A stretch of 64,000 nt of DNA from Linyphia triangularis (taxonomy: Eukaryota; Arthropoda; Arachnida; Araneae; Linyphiidae), in assembly GCA_963978545.1 (NCBI GenBank), contig OZ021732.1, positions 27,868,123 to 27,932,122 of the forward strand, given 5' to 3'. Numbering within the stretch: the stretch's first letter is position 1; the number at the start of each line of letters is the position of its first letter. Below, piece after piece: positions 1 to 9,471 of the stretch. The notes beneath the pieces are model-generated. The model was not told where the DNA came from. It saw only the letters and a list, made by a program, of their open reading frames with translations, and did not search any database. Both the position numbers and the translations under genes were made by a program.

Positions 1-170
1 TGTGTAACAAATCCAGTTCAGTTATTTGTATAGTGTTACAAGTGTAAATAAAATCTTTCATTTCATTACTATCCGCAATTTCAGTGAATTCCATAAATAA
101 AGTCTGGCTTAAATCAGAGTCGCCATTAATTTTCGCGAAGTCCTCAGATTCATCTCTAAGTGGGTGAGGG
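1..170 (-). pseudogene. Start of Gypsy-like pol, partial
   Basis: After the protease frame stops at 156-158, another minus-strand frame is open from about 170 down to base 1 and encodes an acidic stretch (for example RDESEDFAKINGDSDL). The switch coincides with a G7 run at 168-174, so a homopolymer slip is the simplest explanation. The product cannot be identified further; position suggests the protease to reverse-transcriptase linker. Confidence 0.45.
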
Positions 171-947
171 GGGGCTACATGCGTGGAAAGATACATCATT
201 ATAAATTGATCTCGAGTTCTCAGGGTCAGTCTGAATTTCATCAGTGTGGGAAAGGAATTTTGTTTCGAGTTGGGAAGGATTCTCAAGTGCTTCGTTCTCA
301 AGTGTATGTGGGGTGAAGAATGTTGAATCGAATTTATGCCCATGGCAAGTGTACAGTTTCAAAAGAGTACTTGGTGGGATAATTAATGGTCGATTAATTT
401 TATTGCACACAGCTGCAGGAACAATTAAGGAATTTTTTGGTGTTTTGGGAAGGGATATTTTAATATGTGCTAATTTAGCAGTTTCTTCAGAAAATGCGCC
501 TTGTAACAGAATTTCTTTATCACAAATAATATTTGGGTTTACATATGCACTGTGAATACAGACAAGAGAACTTCCAGAATCTATCAAAGCATCTACCATT
601 TCATCATTTACCAAAAGAGTTTCATATTGGAGATCATTAGTAAAATTATTAGAAATAAGAGGCGTTACAGCTTCAATTGTACAAATAGTATTTTCAGTTT
701 TAAGGAATTCTTTTCGGAAATTTTCCTGGGTTGGTTGACGATTTTGATACCCAGTTTTATTGTTATCATAAGGGGGTCGCGAATGTACTTCAGATAGTGA
801 CTTTCGCTTGGAATTAAAATAGTTGTCGCCTTCCAATGCTAGTTGAGACGGTTTAAACCACGTATCCGCTTGACGGACAGCAATGTGAGATTGAGTGTCT
901 CGGTCAATGGTGCTAAATAATTTATCACTAACCATTAATTGACATAT
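156..947 (-). pseudogene. Gag C-terminus plus retropepsin-like protease of Gypsy-like element
   Basis: The minus-strand frame encodes a gag tail followed by an aspartic protease. The key motif is ALIDSGSSLVCI, the DSG catalytic triad of retropepsins, preceded by a hydrophobic strand (YETLLVNDEMVDALID). No Cys-His knuckle is visible between gag and protease. The frame is open upstream of its first Met (935) to about 1010, where it should join the gag frame but is offset. It acts in particle maturation in intact relatives; this copy is separated from gag by a frame change. Confidence 0.6.
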
Positions 948-960
948 TTCCTCTACCGTG

Positions 961-1647
961 CTAGCATTTCTTAATTCTAAATAGTACTTGAAAGCTACAA
1001 TGAAACGGCTTGAAACTCACGTTCAGTTGAACGTGAGTTTCGTTCGGGAACCTTTGAGCTCCTTGAAAATAAATAAGAGTTTCCGGGGCTGTAGGTTGGA
1101 ATTGTTGCAAAACGATATTTTTAACCCTTTCATAATTAGTTAGGTCAGTCTCCGAAATGTACAATAATACACTATTTGCACGCTCTCCAAGAATATTTAT
1201 CAAAATTTCTGCCTTAAATTCTTGTGGTACCTGTTTGGTAGCAAATGCACGCTCTAAAGAATGAAAAAACAAATTTAAATTTTCTGCTCGTGAAGGAACT
1301 GGCATAGATAAAGTTTTAACGCTTCGTAAAAGATTTTCGAGGCTGGATGTCGAAGTGTCGGGGGCGACATTATTTGTAATTGTGTTTGTCGGGTTTTCCG
1401 AAATATTTCTTCTAAGAGCCGCAACTTCTAATTCTTTCTCGGCGCGTGATAATTTTAATTTTTCCAGTTCTAATTCTTGAGAAAGTTGCTCTTTTGCTAA
1501 ATTTACTTGTTCTTTCGCTAAATTTGCCTGTTCTCTCGCTAAATTTGCCTGTTCTTTCGCTAAATTTGCTTGCTCTTTCGTCTTGCGTTCTGCGATTGTA
1601 TTCGAAATTAAATCTGTAACGAATTGTGGATCATCTTTAAATACCAT
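961..1647 (-). pseudogene. Gag N-terminal part of Gypsy-like element
   Basis: The start ATG at 1647-1645 opens 228 codons. Residues about 20-60 form four to five near-identical heptad-like repeats of the type KEQANLA, then a charged helix (a coiled coil), followed by a capsid-like part with SMPVPSRAENLNLFFHSLE and ERVKNIVLQQFQP. This is the layout of Gypsy-type gags. The frame fails at 1012-1041, exactly where a short perfect inverted repeat sits, and continues in another frame into the protease part. Confidence 0.6.
1012..1041. repeat. Short perfect inverted repeat at gag frame break
   Basis: Two 14-base arms (1012-1025 and 1028-1041) are exact reverse complements around a GT spacer. The gag protein frame changes at this point, so one arm is likely an extra, fold-back-copied insertion. 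Confidence 0.7.
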
Positions 1648-1916
1648 GACTCGATGTTTTGTTTAATCACTATTAACGTTGCGTTTTCTGGGATAGTGAT
1701 ACCTATTTCCTTAGAAATTTTGATTAAATCGTCCTTCCGAGAATTTTTATACATTTTTGTAAACAAAGGTAATTTTAAATCCTACCTGGATATCTGCTAC
1801 ACGTTGAACAAGGACAATATTTCCCTTTAATAATTTTTTTTTTCTCTGACATTGGTGACGCTTACAGAACTTTTTAACACTGGCACAAAATCGCATACAT
1901 TGTAGTAGGAAGACAC

Positions 1917-2621
1917 TTACGTGCTCGTAGACTTGTAGATTACTTCATTATTTTGCACACACGCGATGACACTTTTTAGAGCACAATCGATGGCACAAAT
2001 GGGATGAAACACTTGTGATGTTGGTTTTGCTGCGTTGCTTGTTGGAAAGGGGACGTTGTGTTGGTCCCCGTTGAATCTCCCAGTGTGTGACAGGAAAGGC
2101 TGGAACTGGTTTGCAGCTGAAGAGGATGAAGAGGGAACAAACTCCGGTATTTCAGAAGGGTTGGAGATCGAAGGGGACGAGAAAACTCCGGATGGCTTTC
2201 CTGTGAGGTGAACTCTTCGCTGGACGGCTTTCTTTCGGGGCGCTGTAGGGATGATTTTCTGGAGCGGTGTCTGTGGAGCGGTGGTGTTGGCTCGTTGCGT
2301 TAGGCAGTGGAAAGTCAATTTTCTCCTCTGGGATGAATTGCGTGAGAGGCACTGATATGGGCCGTTCGGGTTTGTTTTGCCCGTGGTGGGAGAGGCGCTA
2401 TGATGGGCCTGCTGGGTTTTGTTTGCCCAATTTTTCTTGTAGTGGAGAAGTTTGAGAGGCGCTGGTATGGGCCTTCCGGGTGTTGTTTGCCCGTGGTGGG
2501 AGAGGCGCTGTGATGGGCCTGCTGGGTTTTGTTTGCCCAATTTTTCTTGTAGTGGAGAAGTTTGAGAGGCGCTGGTATGGGCCTTCCGGGTGTTGTTTGC
2601 CCGTACTGTGATGATTTGCAT
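1917..2621 (-). other. Leader reading frame of the Gypsy-like element, unknown
   Basis: A 234-codon minus-strand frame lies between the primer-binding site and gag. It is proline-, serine- and glutamine-rich, and its N-terminal half is written by the 110-bp tandem repeat. No domain is recognised. It could be a translated leader peptide or simply an open stretch of 5' leader; I lean to the latter. Confidence 0.25.
2401..2605. repeat. 110-bp tandem repeat, about two copies
   Basis: The unit starting at 2401 recurs at 2511 almost unchanged, including the motif TGATGGGCCTGCTGGG and the following CCAATTTTTCTTGTAGTGG. A third partial and more divergent unit precedes it (about 2340-2400). It lies in the leader of the Gypsy-like element. 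Confidence 0.85.
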
Positions 2622-2696
2622 CGAATATAAGTTTCATAGGTTGAGTGTTTTATTTGAACTCAACTAGTGAATGTAGCGAAAATTCAGGATTCAGAA

Positions 2697-2711
2697 CCGG
2701 CTGAGACCCCA
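2697..2711 (-). other. Candidate primer-binding site
   Basis: On the minus strand the LTR end ...ACAACA is followed directly by TGGGGTCTCAGCCGG. A TGG start immediately after an LTR ending in CA is the expected primer-binding site layout. The tRNA is not identified. Confidence 0.5.
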
Positions 2712-3122
2712 TGTTGTGGTCGGTAGTCTAGGGGAAAATAGGAACGATGCAGTTTTGTTGCTTAAAGTTATTTAATTTCATCATTTCATATTCGTTAAAT
2801 TGCAAAAGACGACTGTTAAGCCTTCACTAGAAGATCGTGATGGCGGCCTAGGGCAGAATCCTCTCGCTCCTCTCAAGTCTTGCTGTTTTATACCCAGTGG
2901 CGCTGCAGTCGATAGGCGCTGCAGTCGATACTGACTCATCTCCACTGTGTATACGACATTTATTACTCTGTAAAAGCAATCTTTTAGTGCCAGTGACAGC
3001 CGTGAAAATTTGATAGAATGCATTGTCATCGACATCAAATCTATCTGCCAAGTTTTATCCTTATTGGATGACGGCCAGGGGGTTAATTAGGCCTCCGCAG
3101 ATTTGCTTGCCATCGACTTACA
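2712..3122 (-). repeat. Candidate 5' LTR of the Gypsy-like element
   Basis: Reading on the minus strand, the 411-bp segment begins TGTAAG (3122-3117) and ends ACAACA (2717-2712), giving the TG...CA ends of an LTR, with a primer-binding site right after it. The second LTR lies outside the window, so the outer boundary is inferred. A diverged fragment of the same sequence recurs at 8895-8975. Confidence 0.5.
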
Positions 3123-3550
3123 AACATACACACAAAATCAAAGTTAATATAAAGGATTTAAAAATACTCAAGAATTATTAGTTCTATAAACAAAATATTC
3201 CGTACTATTACTAATTACAATTTTTTTCTTTTTTTTCCTAAAAATTGATGTCTAAAGATACTCTGAACTTTCTCTTACAAGGAGATATGAATCAGATTTT
3301 ATAAAGAAAAAACTCGCCAATCAGTCAAAATTCGGTGATATTTTCTACCAACACACTCAGATTGAATTTTGTTTATTGCTAACAGTGAAAGTGTTATCAA
3401 CATTGCTGTTTTTCTCATATTATATAGAAGACTTGCTGTTTTGTGCCGAGAGTTAATCTGAAATCCGATAAGAGGCATATGATCAAAGACAATGTGCTTG
3501 CCCCTCATGCAATCGATAGCCAGATAATAGTTATTGAGGTCGGAAACGAT
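3123..3550. other. No recognisable feature
   Basis: AT-rich sequence between the retroelement LTR and the first candidate promoter. The reading frames are short and carry no recognisable domain. Confidence 0.4.
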
Positions 3551-3556
3551 ACCTCC

Positions 3557-3639
3557 TATATATTATGATGTGAAAGAATGTCTTTATCGCACAGTTGGAA
3601 AACGTTTGAATATTCGAGATCTTGCTGCGGCACAACCAG
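3557..3639 (+). promoter_or_regulatory. Candidate TATA promoter and first exon with good donor
   Basis: A TATATATT element (3557) is followed about 30 bases later by an initiator-like GCACAGTT (3589-3596), then by a GC-richer stretch ending ACCAG|GTGAGA, a consensus donor (exon end 3639). The spacing fits a core promoter plus a non-coding first exon. It could feed the granulin coding exon at 9387, but no direct link is visible. Confidence 0.3.
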
Positions 3640-5259
3640 GTGAGAACAGTTTTAAACTATTTCTTTCCTAAGAGTTAAAGTAACTCTCTCGTTAAGTTCA
3701 GAAATAACCAAATTTTAGATTTGCTACACGAAGCATCTATTCACATAATCCTCCCCCTAAAAACAAATTTATGCAATTAAAATCCCACTGTTTTATTAAA
3801 ATCCTTCAGATTGTAATCTCAATAAAATCTTTCAGCAATCGAATTTTCTTCCTGTGAAGTTAATAAAAAACACTCAGAATAAAAATTATACAGAAGTCAG
3901 CCATTTTGGAAGCGGGATGAAGTAATGATGTCCTTTACCATATATAAATTGTAATTTATTCAATCCTCCTGCTGACAGTTACGAAACCTTTTTGATATTT
4001 ATTGGAATTGAACAGAAATAGGTATTTTTTAGGGAATGAATGATGAACAAATCATTTTATTTATTGGATAGTACATTCTATGGATGGATAGGGGTCTTGG
4101 CACTTTGGATGGATTTATTGTTTTATTTCTGAGTAATCTTTGCTTTCGCAAATAGACTTTCAAGTTTAGTTGCATGTTGAGTGATCGACTGTATGAATAT
4201 GATTCTAAATGTGCTCATTTAAGAAGAGTATTTTTCCTCTTTGATCGTTTTATTTTCCCTCATATTCAGATAACTGAAAACGTAAATACTACTTGAATTT
4301 GAATGCAAACCATGCTTTTGACGAATATACAATGGATAATTCAGTAACGGTCAGCATTTTAAACGTTAAAATAATTTTTTATCATCCCAATGGGCTTCGT
4401 GAACCAAAAAAAAAGAGACTTTTCTAAGATTCTAACTCGACAATAGACCACTTTAATAAATGATCTAAAAATGTAATTGCGAATCTTGTTAATTTAATAT
4501 GGTCACATTATAACATCCCAAGATTTTCTTTTTGATTTCATAGCTTTTGGCATTCATATATATACCAACATTCATTCATAACCATATACACCATTGACAT
4601 ATTCACTCACATAACCATTTGTGGGCCCATATTAAAAGTTAGTGACTTATAAAAAATAATGTGAAAGAATGTGTTAAATATTGCTAAGAAGTTATTTGAG
4701 TAACATTTAGGTAAGAGTTTTGTGGTAAAATATTTATTGAGTATTAGTTTATATTTTATTAGGCATAATATTAAAATTAAACATGAAAATTAAAAACTTA
4801 TGAGACACTATATAAAAATTAATCAAAGAAAAATTTAAATATATTGAATTTTATATAAAGTTACACAATTACTAACTTATTTATTTATTCGGGAGTTGCA
4901 TAATGTTTAGTCGGCAAAATTAAATGATTTTTTAAATTTTTTTTTTGAAGCTTAAAAACATAGTTTTTCTTGTGCAGTTAACCCGCGCAGTAATGAATTC
5001 ATCCAATTTAGTCAACCAAAATTATTTTAATTAAATAATTTATTGACTTACTGATAATAAATACAAATTGCAAAGGTTTAAGAGATAGTAACTTATTTTT
5101 ACGCTTCAAAATCGTCAGAAAGGCCCCATCACATCTTAAGTGCTTGTGCTTGTAAATAAAATTTCTGTTTAAAGGCTGAGAGCAACTAAATTATTTCTTT
5201 TCCTTTTTCAACCGAAGTGTGCATTTCACAGTCCAGTCGAAAGATAAAAATCTCATGTT

Positions 5260-5301
<42 letters not shown>

Positions 5302-5570
5302 TGCAACTTTAAAAAAATATATATATTCCACATATACTTCCTTATAAATATTTCATTAAAATATGGAATTGATCGTGACCTATCATTCCGAAAAAAATAA
5401 ATAAAAAAATACAACCAATGGAAAGCTATTTATGACTAATGTCCCTGATGGTTATTGTATCACAAAGGAAATGAACAAAAATAAAAAATACAATGCTCAA
5501 ATATTCATACCCAAATGCAAATAGGGAAGCATAATAACGTGTATAGTGAGTTTTCAAGGGTTTTCCCCCT
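3640..5570. other. AT-rich, no gene seen
   Basis: No long reading frames, tRNA-like sequence or clear transposon ends were seen. A pure A run of about 30 lies near 5268-5298. Confidence 0.4.
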
Positions 5571-5576
5571 TACTTA

Positions 5577-5678
5577 TCAGTCATACTTGAACTCTGCTAT
5601 CTAACGGTTTTCTTATCGTTTGATTTCATGTCATTCGTTACTTGGGTTGTTACAAATTCGGACGCAATCCTCCATCAG
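5577..5678 (+). promoter_or_regulatory. Candidate granulin initiator and non-coding exon 1
   Basis: TCAGT at 5577-5581 is the arthropod initiator consensus, with a weak TATAG about 35 bases upstream. The following sequence runs to CATCAG|GTAAGA, a consensus splice donor (exon end 5678). The next in-order acceptor, TTTACAG at 9374-9380, lies six bases before the granulin start codon. This makes it the best candidate 5' UTR exon for granulin, but that is inferred from signals only. Confidence 0.35.
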
Positions 5679-5900
5679 GTAAGATGGTTCAAAATGTAAT
5701 CTTTTCTCAGAATTTTAATAAGACAGTTTCTGCATGGAATCAAAAATATTAAAGCTAGGAATATTCTGTTTAAGTGTTAATCTAAACATGTGCTGAAATA
5801 AAATAATTTTTTCATCTGAATTTATTTACTAGTATCTGTTTAAAAGCTTATTCTTGGTTGTCAGATGAAAATAATTTGTGGGTGTGGTGTGTGATGCATG

Positions 5901-6479
5901 CTGAGTGGTCACAGCTGGGGATCTTTTTTAAAAATTTCACAAAAATCGGCGAAATTTTTTATTGTGTTGAAGATATTTTTCCCTGTTCATCCGAATATTG
6001 GCGACTTTTACCCGGAGAATTGGGGCAATAATAATTATAAAATTCAACTAGCGAAATAGTTCAAACTTTTCATTACCTTCAAAACTATTTTTTAAAAATA
6101 GGCATATTATCTTTTTTTCATGCTTGTTCTATGATGTCAAGGTTGGTTGGTTGGTTGTATTCAGATTATCTGGCGCCGTCAGCAACACGAGGGCTATAAT
6201 GCGCCGAAACATTCGTCATTAGACAAGCCAACATACATTTACAAACACCCATGCCAACACGGGACTCGAACCCGCAACCTCGCGGTCCAGAAGCTAGCAC
6301 GCTAACCACTATACCGTTTGGTCGGCCTATGATGTCAAGGAGTGTACACTCTGGAAAACCTGAAAAAGTTGTTAAAATTGAAAAAAATAAAAAATTTCCG
6401 TTAAGTAAGGGAATTTTTTAGAAATCCCTGATGGAAATATGAGAGAGCTTTCTTTCCTAAAATTTGTGGTGTTTTTCTG
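5901..6479 (+). mobile_element. GGCCAC-ended repeat, copy A, split by a SINE
   Basis: The core (about 5960-6110: a GTTCATCCG block, then TTACCCGGAGAATTG, then GGCATATTATCT) matches copies B (9894-10221) and C (62622-62993). The ends are degraded forms of the inverted GTGGCCAC termini. It is a non-coding dispersed repeat, probably a short DNA transposon, and a SINE is inserted at 6143-6327. Confidence 0.55.
6143..6327 (-). mobile_element. tRNA-derived SINE, copy 1
   Basis: On the minus strand it begins with a tRNA-like head containing an A box (GGTATAGTGGTTAGCGTGC) and a B box (GCGGGTTCGAGTCCC). A body follows (GACGAATGTTTCGGCGCATT) and then a simple GGTT-type tail at 6143-6158. The 13-bp target duplication TATGATGTCAAGG flanks it at 6130-6142 and 6328-6340. 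A second copy with the same head and body is at 52163-52341. The A and B boxes indicate an internal RNA polymerase III promoter; mobilisation would need a LINE in trans. Confidence 0.9.
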
Positions 6480-7515
6480 TTACTCTTTAAAAAGTTTTTA
6501 AAAGCTACCTTATATAATAGTGTGTCCCAGGAGCGGCCAAAATGGAGTTATTGCTTAAAAGCAATGAAGTTATAATGGCATTAACTGTTGGAAGAGTTTC
6601 AATGTATGAAACGAATTAATCGGTTTGTTGTGTGCGTATATTTGCAGTCATGGTTGATTTGCCGATCTGCTGTTGATGCCCCTTCTAACGATGCTTTACT
6701 AATTCAAAGGTTAAAATAATATGCTGATAAACAATTAAGCTATAAAGGATTAAAGATTATTTTAAGTCATTCGTGGTATTTTAAAGGAGAACTCGCAACA
6801 CTTAGATTGTTTTTAATCTTGTTTCTGATGAGCACGTTTTAAAAAATTCTCCCGCTTTAGTTTTAGTTACCAATTGTAAAATAGTGACAAGCATTTAATG
6901 TAGTCTTAAGTAATAATTATTTTGTGTGCATAATTATGCAGAATATAGAAATGTCTACTAAAACATATTTTTCTTGATTTTAGAAATATTTTATGTCTTT
7001 CTCTAACTAGAGCAAAAACATAATACAAAATGTGTCTGAAACAATATCAAAGAAGCTTTCATAAATAAAAAATTAATTTTAACATTCATAGCATTTAATG
7101 TAGCTAATAAAAAATACCCCATTTTGCATTATTTTGGCCATCTTTATGTAAATTTAGGAATCTCGAGGGACCTCTAAATATTTTTTTTTTTAAATTTTGA
7201 AAAAATTCAAGGTGTTTTATATTCCCTGAAAGAACATTTTTGGAGGGTGAGAGTTCACATTTTTAAAAGTTGATTTTTTTGGAACACCCTTTTATAAAAC
7301 TTAAAATCCAGCTAGTTATTTTCGCTTCAAATTATTTAAAAATAAATTACTGTTGTTATATCGGGTATCAAATTTATGTAATTCAAATAGCTACTTATGG
7401 TAATAAAAACAAAGTTTTTAATATAAATCCTTTATATGCATGGTCAAAATTGTTTATATTCATTAATACAGGTCCGATTCTGTTGTCAGCGTGTGCTTGG
7501 TGTTTGCATCTACTT

Positions 7516-7799
7516 TTAACCTTTAACTGCTGCAAGTGGTCTGACAGACCGCAAGACATTTTTTGTGGAATGCTTCCACCCCCTAAAGCAGCGTCAGCCA
7601 CTAGGCGGCCCGCGGGCCGGATCCGGCCCGCGACAGCTTTTTCTCCGGCCCGCCGGCAGTACAGAAAAGCAAAAATCAAATGTTGCGGAAATAATTTTAA
7701 TTTTTCTACAATAGTATGTGTTTACTTCCAAAAACTACATTTTCTATTAAGTGACCACCGCCAGTAAGTCTGAAAAATCCTTTTTTTCCCTGAGACTGC

Positions 7800-7841
<42 letters not shown>

Positions 7842-8664
7842 CGCAATAGTTTGAATTATTACCAATGACGCTTTCCTTCGCATTGCTTAGTTTTGTACTT
7901 ATGATAACCTACCTCCTCGATTTGTGAGTGGCACAATTCGATTTCTGCTTTTCTGAATGTGATGGGCAGGAGTTGGGTGCTTTAATGAATCTCTTTTGTT
8001 TTGACGTGAAAAGAAGTATGGCGATCTCTATGATTCCAGTGCAATAATGGCGTCGGAGACTAATTTTCAATCCTAAGTAGAGAGTGAAAAGCGGACCGGC
8101 CGTCATAGCCACTCAATAAACATCGACTAAAATTGAAGATTTAGGAGGTATGGTTTAATTATCTTTATTGATTATGAGTTTATGTCAAGTCACATTGTAA
8201 TATTGTCACTATAGATTAATTTCTATTATGACTTTGATTGACGATGTAAAGAAAATTATTTTTTTAATTATTTGAAACAAGAATCAAATATCAATTGTTT
8301 TTTATTAATATAAAAGTTAAATTATTGTTTCAGTTTTCAAAATTGTTTTGTATTGTTGAATCTTTAGTAATTGTCACATTTCTAACTTTGAGCATATGTA
8401 GTAAAGCAATATATTTATTGGCTTATTCGGTATAAATCTGCGGCCCGCGGAAGGTTCTAACATAAGTCATGCGTCCCGCCTCTAAAAGTTAGTGGCGAAC
8501 GCTGCCCTAAAGTATCTCATCTTGGACTTTTATATTAAATTTTCTGATACTATGTTATTTAAACTTTAAACTGATGTACACCAATTTGTTTGGCGCAGTA
8601 TGGATCATGTGTTCCTCTTGCGCCAAAAACCTCAAACCATCCAATCACAGCAGTTAAAGGTTAA
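7516..8664. mobile_element. TTAA-flanked non-autonomous element, hAT nested inside
   Basis: TTAA at 7516-7519 and 8661-8664 flank inverted ends reading CCTTTAACTGCTG and its complement CAGCAGTTAAAGG. TTAA target duplication with CC-starting ends fits piggyBac-like elements. No transposase is present. A hAT element at 7589-8504 sits inside. A diverged relative of the right half (TTGCGCCA block) occurs near 38230-38290. Confidence 0.6.
7589..8504. mobile_element. Non-autonomous hAT element with perfect 8-bp target duplication
   Basis: The ends are CAGCGTCAGCCACT (7589) and AGTGGCGAACGCTG (to 8504), imperfect inverted repeats starting CAG as in hAT elements. CCCTAAAG is repeated exactly on both sides (7581-7588 and 8505-8512), the 8-bp duplication typical of hAT. 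A GC-rich subterminal block (7610-7660, GGCCCGC motifs) contrasts with the AT-rich interior. There is no transposase frame, so it depends on an autonomous partner. Confidence 0.85.
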
Positions 8665-8894
8665 ATATTAAAAACATTTCTATCAGCAAAATATGGTTGT
8701 ATGTAAGTAAATTGTAAACTGCGTCTCAAAATTTATTTATAAAAATTGAATGTGAATTTAAGCATTCATGTTCAAATGTCTTTTTTTTTTTTATTCTGAT
8801 TAAAATAATTTTGGAAACAGGAAAGATTTTCAACAATGATGATTAGTAAGTATTACATAACGGTTATAGAAGCGTGTGTAAAAGCGAGTTTTAG

Positions 8895-8975
8895 TAACAG
8901 AAAACTTGATAGTCTGCATTGTCATCTACATCGAATCTATCTGCCAAGTTTCAACCCTATCGGATTATGATAAAG
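8895..8975 (-). repeat. Diverged fragment of the Gypsy-like LTR
   Basis: GCATTGTCATCTACATCGAA, then ATCTATCTGCCAAGTTTCA, closely match 3020-3060 inside the candidate LTR. Only about 80 bases are recognisable, so this is a solo-LTR scrap or shared repeat. Confidence 0.55.
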
Positions 8976-9386
8976 GATTTAACCCTCTGAGCGAACAGAG
9001 AATGAGCGAAATTGTAGTTGTTCTTCCTGCAATCATTTTAAAATTATATTTCTGATTCAAATATATAAATTTTTATAATTACTTTTTATTTATTTTGTTT
9101 TAAATGAGTTTTAAACTGCCATCCTAATAATAATATTTAAAAAAAATATTTTACTTTAAATTGTATTTTAAAATGTTTACATTGCTGCAAAAAAGCAAAG
9201 CATAAAAAGTGGATTTTGCTACTATAACGTTCTTTTTTTTTATGGCCAAATTTTATATCGATTTCGGAATCTGTTCCTTTTAAATTCTCTAATACTATAT
9301 TCAAATATTCATTATGTTAAATTTTTTTTGCAACCATGTTGAAAATATTTGTATTTAATCATATGAATTTGTATTTACAGATAAAA

Positions 9387-9471
9387 ATGCGTTCTCTATT
9401 AGTGCTGGCTTTCACCCTGGTGATTTGTATTGTTCAGGGTGATGATTGTCCCCAAGGTATTTGCTCTAGCT
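9387..9471 (+). CDS. Granulin coding exon with start codon and signal peptide
   Basis: ATG lies six bases after the acceptor TTTACAG (9380). It encodes the signal peptide and the first two cysteines of domain 1 (CPQGIC). The exon ends after one base of a Ser codon at GTGAGT. Confidence 0.85.

Larger units (their letters stand above)
1..3122 (-). mobile_element. Gypsy-like LTR retroelement, 5' part, cut by window edge
   Basis: Read on the minus strand, the order is candidate LTR (3122-2712), primer-binding site, long leader with a 110-bp tandem repeat, gag, retropepsin, then the start of pol running off base 1. The gag has a coiled-coil start and no visible zinc knuckle, and the protease has the DSGSS active site, which fits Ty3/Gypsy-type elements of arthropods. 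Coding is broken by frame changes near 950-1040 and at a run of seven Gs (168-174), so this copy is probably dead. The family call rests on gag/protease style; reverse transcriptase lies outside the window. Confidence 0.65.
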
